Positions 1 to 7,522 of a stretch of DNA of 64,000 nucleotides are shown here, piece by piece. Position 1 is the first letter of the stretch. Each line of letters begins with the position of its first letter. Below the pieces are notes generated by a model that saw nothing but the letters and a program-made list of their open reading frames with translations, ran no database searches and was not told the origin of the DNA. The stretch is from Acidobacteriaceae bacterium. GTDB lineage: Bacteria > Acidobacteriota > Terriglobia > Terriglobales > Acidobacteriaceae. The stretch spans positions 1 to 64,000 of the forward strand of contig DASZBM010000008.1 in NCBI GenBank assembly GCA_035944135.1, read 5' to 3'. Both the position numbers and the translations under genes were made by a program.

Positions 1-1
1 C

Positions 2-61
2 TTCTGGATCATGGCGCTCGTCTTTGCCCTGTTTGCACTCACGACGCTGAAGCTGCGATAA
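2..61 (+). CDS. mraY: MraY C-terminal fragment (phospho-MurNAc-pentapeptide transferase), partial
   Basis: Only the last 19 codons and a TAA stop lie in the window; the gene begins upstream. The tail reads as a hydrophobic helix ending in TTLKLR, which fits the last membrane segment of MraY, the enzyme that makes lipid I. The main support is position: it lies 24 bases before murD in a dcw-type cluster, where mraY normally sits. The fragment is too short for a family assignment from sequence alone. Confidence 0.6.
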   Translation, partial: FWIMALVFALFALTTLKLR

Positions 62-85
62 ACGAGAGGCAGCTTCAAGAACAAT

Positions 86-1438
86 ATGGAACTCAAGAAC
101 AAGCGTGTACTCGTAGTTGGCCTCGGCAAGAGCGGCATCGCCGCCGCGCGTTTCCTCAAAGCGCGTGGCGCTCAAGTGACCGTAAGCGACATCCGCCCCG
201 CGGGCCTCATCGCAGAACTTCCCGCGCTGCTCGACGCTGGCATCATGGTCGAAACCGGAAGCCATGGCCTGCTGACCTTCCGGCGCCAGCACCTCATCGT
301 CGTCTCACCCGGCGTGCCACTGAACACCCCGGAGCTTTCGACCGTCCGCGCGTTCGGCATTCCCATCATTGGCGAGTTCGAACTCGGAGCGCAATTTCTC
401 CAAGGCCAGGTCGTTGCCATCACCGGCTCAAACGGCAAGACCACCACCACGACACTCATCGGCGAAATTCTCAAAGCCAGCGGCAAGCCAACACTCGTCG
501 GCGGCAACATCGGCCGCCCCGTCGTCGACATGGTCGCTGAAGCAACTACCGAGACCTGGAGCGTGCTTGAGGTCTCGAGCTTCCAGCTGGAGACGATCCA
601 GACCTTCCGCCCAAAGATCGCACTCGTCCTCAACATCACGCCCGACCATCTCGACCGCCACGGCAGCTTCGAGGCCTACGCCGCCGCCAAGACGCGCATC
701 ACCGAAAACCAGACCGCCGACGACTTCCTGATCCTCAACGCCGAAGACGAGCCGACAAAACTCGTCGCCGCGAAAACAAAAGCGCAGATCTATTGGTTCA
801 GTCCGCGTCGCCAGGTCAAGCAAGGTGCGTTCGTGCACGGCGAGAGCATCTTCTTCCGCGCGAAAGAAAACGGCGAGGCCGAACCGATCATGCCTGTCAG
901 CGAAATCCCGCTCGCCGGCGCGCACAACGTCGAAAACGTCCTCGCCGCCGTCTGCGCCGCGCGCCTGGCAGGAGTCGATGCGCAGGTGATCCGCGAGGCC
1001 GTCGCAGCGTTCCACGCAGTCGAGCATCGTCTGGAGTTCGTGCGCGAGCTGAACGGCGTGCGCTGGTTCAACGACTCGAAGGCGACCAACGTCGACGCAA
1101 CAGCGAAAGCGATCGAGGCTTTCCCCGGCGGCATTTATCTGATCCTCGGTGGCAAGGACAAGGACTCGGACTATACCACCCTCTCGCCGCTGCTGCGCGC
1201 TCGCGTCAAGACGGTTATCACCATTGGTTCGGCGGCGGAAAAGATCGAGTCACATCTCGCCGGCGTCGTGAAGATAGAGAAAGCTGAAACGATGGATCGA
1301 GCGGTCGCCTGGGCGCGGCAAGAAGCCAAATCGGGCGATGTGGTTCTGCTCGCGCCGGCGTGCTCCAGCTTCGATCAGTTTGAGAACTACGAGCATCGCG
1401 GCCGCGTCTTCAAGCAACTCGTCGGCGCGCTGGAGTAG
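86..1438 (+). CDS. murD: MurD, UDP-N-acetylmuramoyl-L-alanine:D-glutamate ligase
   Basis: Cytoplasmic Mur ligase that adds D-glutamate to UDP-MurNAc-L-Ala in peptidoglycan precursor synthesis. The protein has 450 residues, the usual MurD length. The N-terminal Rossmann-like domain opens with a VVGLGKSG motif (about residues 10-17). The central ATPase domain carries the P-loop GSNGKTT (114-120), and the substrate-binding stretch HRLEFV and the NDSKATN motif lie near residue 330. A purine-rich GAGAGG lies about 16 bases before the ATG, rather far for a ribosome site. It follows mraY and precedes ftsW by 8 bases, so it is probably co-transcribed with them. Confidence 0.97.
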   Translation: MELKNKRVLVVGLGKSGIAAARFLKARGAQVTVSDIRPAGLIAELPALLDAGIMVETGSHGLLTFRRQHLIVVSPGVPLNTPELSTVRAFGIPIIGEFELGAQFLQGQVVAITGSNGKTTTTTLIGEILKASGKPTLVGGNIGRPVVDMVAEATTETWSVLEVSSFQLETIQTFRPKIALVLNITPDHLDRHGSFEAYAAAKTRITENQTADDFLILNAEDEPTKLVAAKTKAQIYWFSPRRQVKQGAFVHGESIFFRAKENGEAEPIMPVSEIPLAGAHNVENVLAAVCAARLAGVDAQVIREAVAAFHAVEHRLEFVRELNGVRWFNDSKATNVDATAKAIEAFPGGIYLILGGKDKDSDYTTLSPLLRARVKTVITIGSAAEKIESHLAGVVKIEKAETMDRAVAWARQEAKSGDVVLLAPACSSFDQFENYEHRGRVFKQLVGALE

Positions 1439-1446
1439 GGCAGGGA

Positions 1447-2538
1447 ATGGCAAAGCGCGTCGGCGTCGATAAATGGTTGTTTGGCACGGTGCTGTTGCTG
1501 GTGCTGTTCGGGCTGGTGTGCGTCTTCTCCGCGTCCGCAGTCATGGCGAAGGCCACGCTCGGCTCGCCCTACGCATTCGTCTCGAAGCAGGCCATCTGGG
1601 CCGCGCTGGGCATGGTTGCGCTCTTCGGCCTCATGCGCGTCGACTACCGCAAGTACAACAACCCGCGACTCATCTTCCCAATGATGGCGGTTACAGCGCT
1701 GATGCTGCTCGGCGTCTTCGCCTGGGGCAGCATGAACGGCGCTCATCGCTGGCTGCATCTGGGTCCTGCATCACTTCAGCCATCTGAACTCGCGAAGCCT
1801 GTCATCGTCTTCTTCCTCGCGTGGTTCCTTCAAACGCGCATCCATGCGATCGACAACGTGAAGGAAACAATCCTTCCCGCAGTGATTCCGCCACTCGTCT
1901 ACATCCTGCTGATCCTCAAGGAGCCCGACCTCGGTACAGCGATGGTCTGCGCTGCCGTGCTGCTGCTGATGCTGTATCTCGCGGGCCTGCAGATGAAGTG
2001 GATCGGCCTGGCACTCGCCGCCGCGGCGCCAGTGCTCTATTACATGCTCTTCCACGTAGCCTTTCGCGCTGCGCGCATGAAGGCCTTCCTGAATCCAGAA
2101 GCCGATCCCAAGGGCGCGGGCTTCCACATCATGCAGTCGCTCATCGCCGTCGGCTCCGGCGGTATCTTCGGCCGCGGTCTCACCGAAGGAATCCAGAAAC
2201 TCTTCTTCCTTCCCGAGCCGCATACAGACTTCATCTTCGCGAACATCTGCGAGGAGCTGGGCCTCATCGGCGCAATCTGCGTCGTGACCGCCTTCTGCAT
2301 CCTCGGCTATCGCGGTCTCCGCGCCGCGTTCCTGTCCACCGATCCCTTCGCGCGCTTCCTCGCCTTCGGCCTTACCACCGCGATTTTGGTGCAGGCATTT
2401 TTCAACATGAGTGTTGTGGTTGCGCTGCTCCCGACCAAAGGCATCACCCTGCCGTTCATCTCGTCCGGCGGAACGAGTGTGTTCGTTACGCTGGCGTGCA
2501 TGGGCGTGCTGCTGAACGTCACGCGCGAGATTGATTGA
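1447..2538 (+). CDS. ftsW: FtsW, SEDS-family septal peptidoglycan glycosyltransferase
   Basis: Polytopic SEDS protein that polymerises lipid II at the septum together with its class B PBP partner. The 363 residues are strongly hydrophobic with about ten membrane segments, and the C-terminal SEDS signature PTKGITLPFISSGGTS is present near residue 330. The loop motif KEPDLGTA, typical of the family, lies near residue 158. FtsW rather than RodA is chosen because the gene sits between murD and murG. AGGGA lies directly before the ATG. The stop overlaps the murG start by one base (TGATG), which suggests translational coupling. Confidence 0.95.
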   Translation: MAKRVGVDKWLFGTVLLLVLFGLVCVFSASAVMAKATLGSPYAFVSKQAIWAALGMVALFGLMRVDYRKYNNPRLIFPMMAVTALMLLGVFAWGSMNGAHRWLHLGPASLQPSELAKPVIVFFLAWFLQTRIHAIDNVKETILPAVIPPLVYILLILKEPDLGTAMVCAAVLLLMLYLAGLQMKWIGLALAAAAPVLYYMLFHVAFRAARMKAFLNPEADPKGAGFHIMQSLIAVGSGGIFGRGLTEGIQKLFFLPEPHTDFIFANICEELGLIGAICVVTAFCILGYRGLRAAFLSTDPFARFLAFGLTTAILVQAFFNMSVVVALLPTKGITLPFISSGGTSVFVTLACMGVLLNVTREID

Positions 2539-3662
2539 TGCAGCCAGTCAGCGAGCCAGCCAGCCAGCCAGTCAGCGGTTTGCGAATCGTAATCGCCGGC
2601 GGCGGAACTGGCGGCCACGTCATCCCGGCGCTCGCGATCGGCCGTGAACTCCGGGACAAGCATGGCGCTGACGTCCTCTTCATCGGCACGGCGCGCGGAC
2701 TCGAGACAAAGCTGGTCCCCGAAGCCGGCTTCCGGCTGGAGCTCGTGCGCTCCGGGCAACTGAAGAATGTCAGCCTGAAGACACGTCTCAAGACCTTCGG
2801 CGATCTCCCCCTCGGCGTGCTGCACTGCATGCGCCTGCTGAAAGAGTTTCGTCCGCAGGTCGTGATTGGTGTTGGCGGCTATGCCAGCGGGCCCGCGATG
2901 ATCGCCGCACTCCTGAAGCGGATTCCGACGCTGGCGTATGAACCGAATGCGGTTCCCGGGATGACCAACAAGCTGCTCGGCAAGCGTGTGAGCGCGGCCG
3001 CCGTGAACTTCGCGGTGACAGCAAAGTTCTTTCGCAACGCCGAAGTCACAGGCGTCCCGGTGCGCCAGGAGATCTTTCATCTGCCGCCAAGGCCGCTCGG
3101 CGCGCCACCGCGGCTGCTCGTAACCGCCGGCAGCCAGGGCGCCGCGGTCTTCAACGACGTGCTGCCGAGGATCATCTCCGGCCTGCTGCGCCAGGTGCCC
3201 GGCCTGACAATCGTCCATCAGGCAGGCGCTCGGCATCTTGAGACGACTCGAGCCGCCTTTGCGGCAAGCGGTGCCGACCCGACGCGCTGGAGCGTGGAGG
3301 CGTTCCTCACCGACATGCCCGTCCAGTACGCTGCAGCGGACCTCGTTCTCGCTCGCTCCGGGAGCACCGTTGCGGAGCTTTGCGCGGCCGGCAAGCCTTC
3401 GCTACTCGTACCCTTCCCCCAGGCCGCTGACGATCATCAGCGCAAGAACGCAGAGGTGCTGGCCACCGCCGGCGCGGCGGTAATGTTGCTGCAGCGCGAC
3501 GCGACGCCCGAGGCGATGGAACAGATGCTGGTAAACCTGCTCCACGATGCTGAGAAGCGCAAGCGGATGGCAGCGGCGGCCAGGAAGCTCGCACGCCCCG
3601 GAGCCCTGCAGCGCATTGCAGACATGGTCCTGCGGTTAGCTGCTACTCGCCCCATCGACTGA
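2538..3662 (+). CDS. murG: MurG, UDP-GlcNAc:lipid I N-acetylglucosaminyltransferase
   Basis: GT28-family GT-B glycosyltransferase that converts lipid I to lipid II at the inner membrane face. The N-terminal lobe has the glycine-rich motif GGGTGGH. The C-terminal UDP-GlcNAc lobe has AGSQGAAVFN and ARSGSTVAEL followed by PFPQAADDHQ, all MurG hallmarks. I start at ATG 2538, which overlaps the ftsW stop by one base; a TTG at 2535 would add one residue. About 14 residues before the conserved LRIVIAGGG are encoded by a short CCAG-type repeat and look non-conserved. The protein has 374 residues. It is the last gene of this dcw segment, because the next gene is on the other strand. Confidence 0.96.
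   Translation: MQPVSEPASQPVSGLRIVIAGGGTGGHVIPALAIGRELRDKHGADVLFIGTARGLETKLVPEAGFRLELVRSGQLKNVSLKTRLKTFGDLPLGVLHCMRLLKEFRPQVVIGVGGYASGPAMIAALLKRIPTLAYEPNAVPGMTNKLLGKRVSAAAVNFAVTAKFFRNAEVTGVPVRQEIFHLPPRPLGAPPRLLVTAGSQGAAVFNDVLPRIISGLLRQVPGLTIVHQAGARHLETTRAAFAASGADPTRWSVEAFLTDMPVQYAAADLVLARSGSTVAELCAAGKPSLLVPFPQAADDHQRKNAEVLATAGAAVMLLQRDATPEAMEQMLVNLLHDAEKRKRMAAAARKLARPGALQRIADMVLRLAATRPID
2541..2577. repeat. Short CCAG-type repeat inside the murG N-terminus
   Basis: The 13-mer CAGCCAGTCAGCG occurs at 2541-2553 and again at 2565-2577, and between and across them lies a run of four GCCA units (2555-2570). It encodes the Pro/Ser/Gln-rich leader of MurG directly after the start codon. Such a tract is prone to slippage, and a length change that is not a multiple of three would disrupt murG translation. 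Confidence 0.85.
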
Positions 3663-3744
3663 AGTCTTTCCGGATAGCGCGCGCCCCGGCGATACAACAG
3701 CGTCAATCTTGCCCGACTGTTGCGATCGGAAGCGGCGGCAAACG

Positions 3745-5424
3745 TCAGTAGCAGTCGGCGAACTTTACGCCTGCTACGCAGCGGGTTAAGCGGCTGGGGT
3801 CGTAAGAGAAGTGGACGAGGTTGTCGCGGTAATCAATCGACAGCGTGAACTGGTGCAGAGTGGGAGTGCCGATGAGGCCCGAGATTTCGAAGCCCGCGGA
3901 CGGGGCCAGCCGGCTGGTGTCGATGGCCACCATGCCCTGAACCGGCGCGACGAAGTGGGAGAAATAGAGCTTCATCGGGCCGGTGGTCCAGGTCTTCTTG
4001 ACCTCGCCGGAGATGCCCGCAACCCTTGTCCACGAGCCCTTGTCCACCTTGGCGACCTCACTCGCTGCATCAGGCGAGATGAGGTCCATGGATGAACCGG
4101 TGTCGAGGAGGAAGAGACGCCACGGACCGTGGGCGTTGAGCCGAACGTTCATGATGAGGTCGTGGCCGGAACGCCAGACGGCGTCCCAGTCCTTCATGGA
4201 AGGGTCGCGATAGGCGTCCTGGGGTTCGGCAAAGGCGGCGGCGACGCCCGTGTCGAGCGTGGGTGTTGCGCCGGCGGTCTCGTCCGGGCGTGTCGGCAGC
4301 GGGTCGAGCTTAAGTGCGCGGCCCGGAAAATCGAACGTGAGCAGGAAGTGCGAGAAGACATCGCCGCCAATGAGGCCGTCGTCCGCGGCCATGGTCTTCG
4401 GTGTGATACCCAGCACCTGGACATAGCAGTCCTGGAATTCAAGGCCGCCGATTTTAATGCTATGCACCTTGGCGATGTAAGAGTCGACGTCACCGTCATC
4501 GCCGATGCCATGAATTTTTAAGTTGGCCGAGGGCTCGAGGTGAAGCGCGTTCGCGGCTGACTTGCTCAAGAGCAGGCCGCTCGCTCCCGTGTCAATCTTC
4601 AGGCGGCGCTGCTTGCCATCGAAGCCAACGTCGAGCCCCCAGTAGGTGGGAGCTTGCGGTCCGTTCTGCATCGCGCGGAAGGGGATGGAGGTGCTCGTGA
4701 CGGGAGAGACCAAGTGACAACCGCTGGGGGGTGCCTCGAAGAGGCGCTGTTTTTCACGGGAGAGCCCGTTGATCTGATCGGCCGATAGCCAGGCCGCGTT
4801 ACTCAGCAGGTCGGTGATTTCAGTGAGCCGCGTTGCAGGCGGCTGCAGGTGAAGCCAGGCGAACTCAATCTGGGCATCAACAGGGTCAAATTTGCGCGCG
4901 AGGGTCAGCTCGCGGTTGGCGGAAGCGTAGAGACCGCGCATGCGGTATAGGTTGGCGAGATCGGCATGCGCCTGCGGGTTGCAGTAATCGAGGGTGCGGA
5001 TGGTTTCGAGCGTGCGCAGGGTGTCGTCCGGGCGGCCCTCGCGCCAGCGGACTTCGGAGATCGCGACGAGCGCCCACGGGTTCTTGGGTTGCGCCGTCGA
5101 CCACGCGACCGCGTCCTTTTCAGCGTCCGCGATCTTTGACTGGCGTAGCTGAGCGCGGATCAGAGCGGCATGGGTGCGGTCAGCTTCCGGGCCGGATTTA
5201 CTCTCGCCAGCGTAGAGGGATTCGGCTTTGACGTAGTCGCCCCGAGCCATGGCGATGTCGCCCGCGGTCATGGGCGACGTGCGGACGTTGCAGGTGATCG
5301 CGCGCGCAGGCACGCTGCTGAGCAGGCAGAGCGTTGCCCAACAGAGTAGCGATCCCGCGCGAACCGAGATGCTTTCAGCTCGGCTCGCGCATCTGAGGCG
5401 GGATGAGGTTCCCGAACGGATCAT
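3745..5424 (-). CDS. Exported TPR protein with two retropepsin-like aspartic protease lobes
   Basis: 559 residues. An N-terminal hydrophobic segment (about 23-42, ending PARA) looks like a signal peptide, so the protein is probably exported. Residues 52-220 hold TPR-like helices. Two clan AA aspartyl protease lobes follow: the first has the DTGA active-site motif at 278-281 and the matching LIGGDVF strand near 351; the second has DTGS at 441-444 and LIGTPTL near residue 526. Single-lobe retropepsins must dimerise, so two lobes in one chain could form an intramolecular pseudo-dimer (inference). It is the last gene of a minus-strand set, 5 bases after a DUF3857 gene, which suggests a shared envelope function. 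Substrate unknown. Confidence 0.85.
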   Translation of the reverse strand: MIRSGTSSRLRCASRAESISVRAGSLLCWATLCLLSSVPARAITCNVRTSPMTAGDIAMARGDYVKAESLYAGESKSGPEADRTHAALIRAQLRQSKIADAEKDAVAWSTAQPKNPWALVAISEVRWREGRPDDTLRTLETIRTLDYCNPQAHADLANLYRMRGLYASANRELTLARKFDPVDAQIEFAWLHLQPPATRLTEITDLLSNAAWLSADQINGLSREKQRLFEAPPSGCHLVSPVTSTSIPFRAMQNGPQAPTYWGLDVGFDGKQRRLKIDTGASGLLLSKSAANALHLEPSANLKIHGIGDDGDVDSYIAKVHSIKIGGLEFQDCYVQVLGITPKTMAADDGLIGGDVFSHFLLTFDFPGRALKLDPLPTRPDETAGATPTLDTGVAAAFAEPQDAYRDPSMKDWDAVWRSGHDLIMNVRLNAHGPWRLFLLDTGSSMDLISPDAASEVAKVDKGSWTRVAGISGEVKKTWTTGPMKLYFSHFVAPVQGMVAIDTSRLAPSAGFEISGLIGTPTLHQFTLSIDYRDNLVHFSYDPSRLTRCVAGVKFADCY

Positions 5425-5429
5425 GTTGG

Positions 5430-7514
5430 TCAGTTCGCTCCACCCGTGCTCGACGCCGTAGTCGTCGTTCCTGCAGCCGTGGATTTCAGCACCACGCTCT
5501 GCTGGTCGTTGGCTTCGAGCTGCGAATAGAACGTGCGCAGCTGAGTGTACTGGTCCGGAAGGATGTAGATTTCGCCGAAAACGTAATCGCGCCGCGTCGT
5601 GAAGTTGGTCGGAGCGGATTCGACCATCATGCCGTATCCGGCCAATTGCTTCAGCGCATATTTCGCAATCGACGGCGCCGCCTCAATCGAGAAGTTCGGC
5701 GGAAAGTTGATCCGAAGAGCATCGCGTGTTGATGACGGATACTTGAAATCCACGGCAACGTCACGCTTCTCATGCGGGAAGGTGGCCTTGTTGTTGACCT
5801 GGAACAGGTCGGCCGGCACAACCAGCCGCTTGCCCGTCCACGACCCGACAGTCCCCTGAACCGTATAGGTAACCTTGAGTGGATTCTCGTAGTCCGCAAT
5901 GTTCGAGACACTCACGTCCTTCACCTCGAGCGTATGCGGAATCTTCTCTTCGATCGACGTTCGGAGCTCATGCTTCAGGCTCTCGTCGTCGCCGCTCAGC
6001 GCAGTATGACGCCAGCCCAGCGCCGTCACTCCCATATAGGTCATGTCGATCGTGCCGTTCACTTCGCCCGTCGCATCCATCTTCAGGTTGGCAACGCGCG
6101 TGATGACATTGTTCTTGTAGCCGTCGCCCTGAATCTCCACGAAGGCGGTCTCATTGCCTTTCTGCCGAAGGCCGGTAACAAAGCTATGCTGCCACGCCAG
6201 ATGGCCATAGCCGCAGTAGCGTTCGCCCGGATCAAAGAACTCGTCCTTGCCGTCGACGTTGACAACAGCGATCACGTCATCGAACTGGTCCAGGCTAAGC
6301 CACTGGCTCATCAAGACGTGCTGGGAGCGATCCGGGACGAGCACTGCATCCGCATCCATGCCGGCTGCCCGCGCCATGCCGATGAAAAGTTCAGTCAGCT
6401 GCGTGGAATTACCCCGCGCGTGCTTGAACACATCGTCGGCATCCTTGACCTTGCCCAGCCCGTTAGCCTTGTCCTCACGGGCTTCATGTTGGCGGGTGTA
6501 GTCAGTGTTTTCGAGCTTCTGCACAGCGGCATAGATAGCGCGCAGCTTCTGGTCCTGCGTCGTCGCGCCCGCAATGATCTGCTGCGTGGCGGACTTCAGA
6601 TCGGAGTTCGGGTTCGCGAACGAGTTAACCGCCTTGGACCAGTATTTTCCCTCGTTCTTCCAGTACTCTTCGCCGGTGCGAGCCGCAATGTAGTTGAAGT
6701 AAACGCGGTAGCTGTAGTTGCCAACCGGTGGCATGTATTCCTCATCCGGTTCCGGAGGAACGTCCTTGATCGTCAGCTCATACGACCTGAAAGGGAGGCC
6801 GCTGCTTACGCTGCCGCCAGGCAGGTCGTGCTTCACGATCTCCGCCCCTTTGGGAAGAATCGGGAACCAGCTGATCGTATGGATCAGGTCGCCGTGTGCA
6901 TCTCCCATGTCTTCAGCGGTCGGATACCAGAGGAAGTGCGCGGACTTGACGTAGAGATCGCCCTGGATCAGCCAGATCGGCGGCTCATAACCGCGGTCGT
7001 TGATAAAAGTGCTGTAGCGGTACTCGATGATGCTGCCCACTGTGACATCCGGCAGCGTAAACACCTTCGCCTGGTACTTGAAGCCTTTGCCTTTCTCCAT
7101 CACCTTCAGGTAAGGCTTGCCGGTGAAGGGAACGACCGTGCCGTCAGGGTGAATGGTGCGGCCCTGAATGGCTTCGAGAGACTTCTGATTGCCGACCGTG
7201 TTGTCGTTTTCGCCCTCCGTGGTCGTCACATAGGGCAGCTCCACGTTCGCATATTTCTTGCCGTCTTCGCTGAGGATCTTGATCCGCGCATAGTGCTGGG
7301 CCGAGTGCTTGTCGTCCGTTGTGATCTCCTCTTTGTTCAGGATGACCGCGGAGACGCCCGGATAGCCCGGCAGCGACGTCATCGACAGCTCTTCCTGCGT
7401 GGGCTGGATGAACTTCTGCGCGAGAGCGGCGGGCGCGAACGCGGTGACGAGAAGAAATGCGGAGACGATGCGGCGCGGCTTACCGGTGATGCGCTGCGGG
7501 GCGGTGGTGTTCAT
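5430..7514 (-). CDS. Exported DUF3857 protein with a degenerate transglutaminase core
   Basis: 694 residues with a signal peptide (hydrophobic 16-32, cleavage probably after ALA). The N-terminal DUF3857 domain spans roughly 40-250 and the transglutaminase-like region 320-435. In place of the catalytic cysteine (GDC in the neighbouring paralogue) it has GNS with Ser at about residue 370, and Asp at about 413 where the paralogue has the catalytic His. The FDPG aspartate (about 428) is kept. It therefore looks like a non-catalytic or altered paralogue. Spacing is 8 bases from the upstream intact paralogue and 5 bases to the protease gene, so all three are probably one operon. A binding or scaffolding role is inference. 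Confidence 0.88.
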   Translation of the reverse strand: MNTTAPQRITGKPRRIVSAFLLVTAFAPAALAQKFIQPTQEELSMTSLPGYPGVSAVILNKEEITTDDKHSAQHYARIKILSEDGKKYANVELPYVTTTEGENDNTVGNQKSLEAIQGRTIHPDGTVVPFTGKPYLKVMEKGKGFKYQAKVFTLPDVTVGSIIEYRYSTFINDRGYEPPIWLIQGDLYVKSAHFLWYPTAEDMGDAHGDLIHTISWFPILPKGAEIVKHDLPGGSVSSGLPFRSYELTIKDVPPEPDEEYMPPVGNYSYRVYFNYIAARTGEEYWKNEGKYWSKAVNSFANPNSDLKSATQQIIAGATTQDQKLRAIYAAVQKLENTDYTRQHEAREDKANGLGKVKDADDVFKHARGNSTQLTELFIGMARAAGMDADAVLVPDRSQHVLMSQWLSLDQFDDVIAVVNVDGKDEFFDPGERYCGYGHLAWQHSFVTGLRQKGNETAFVEIQGDGYKNNVITRVANLKMDATGEVNGTIDMTYMGVTALGWRHTALSGDDESLKHELRTSIEEKIPHTLEVKDVSVSNIADYENPLKVTYTVQGTVGSWTGKRLVVPADLFQVNNKATFPHEKRDVAVDFKYPSSTRDALRINFPPNFSIEAAPSIAKYALKQLAGYGMMVESAPTNFTTRRDYVFGEIYILPDQYTQLRTFYSQLEANDQQSVVLKSTAAGTTTTASSTGGAN

Positions 7515-7522
7515 GGTGCTCC

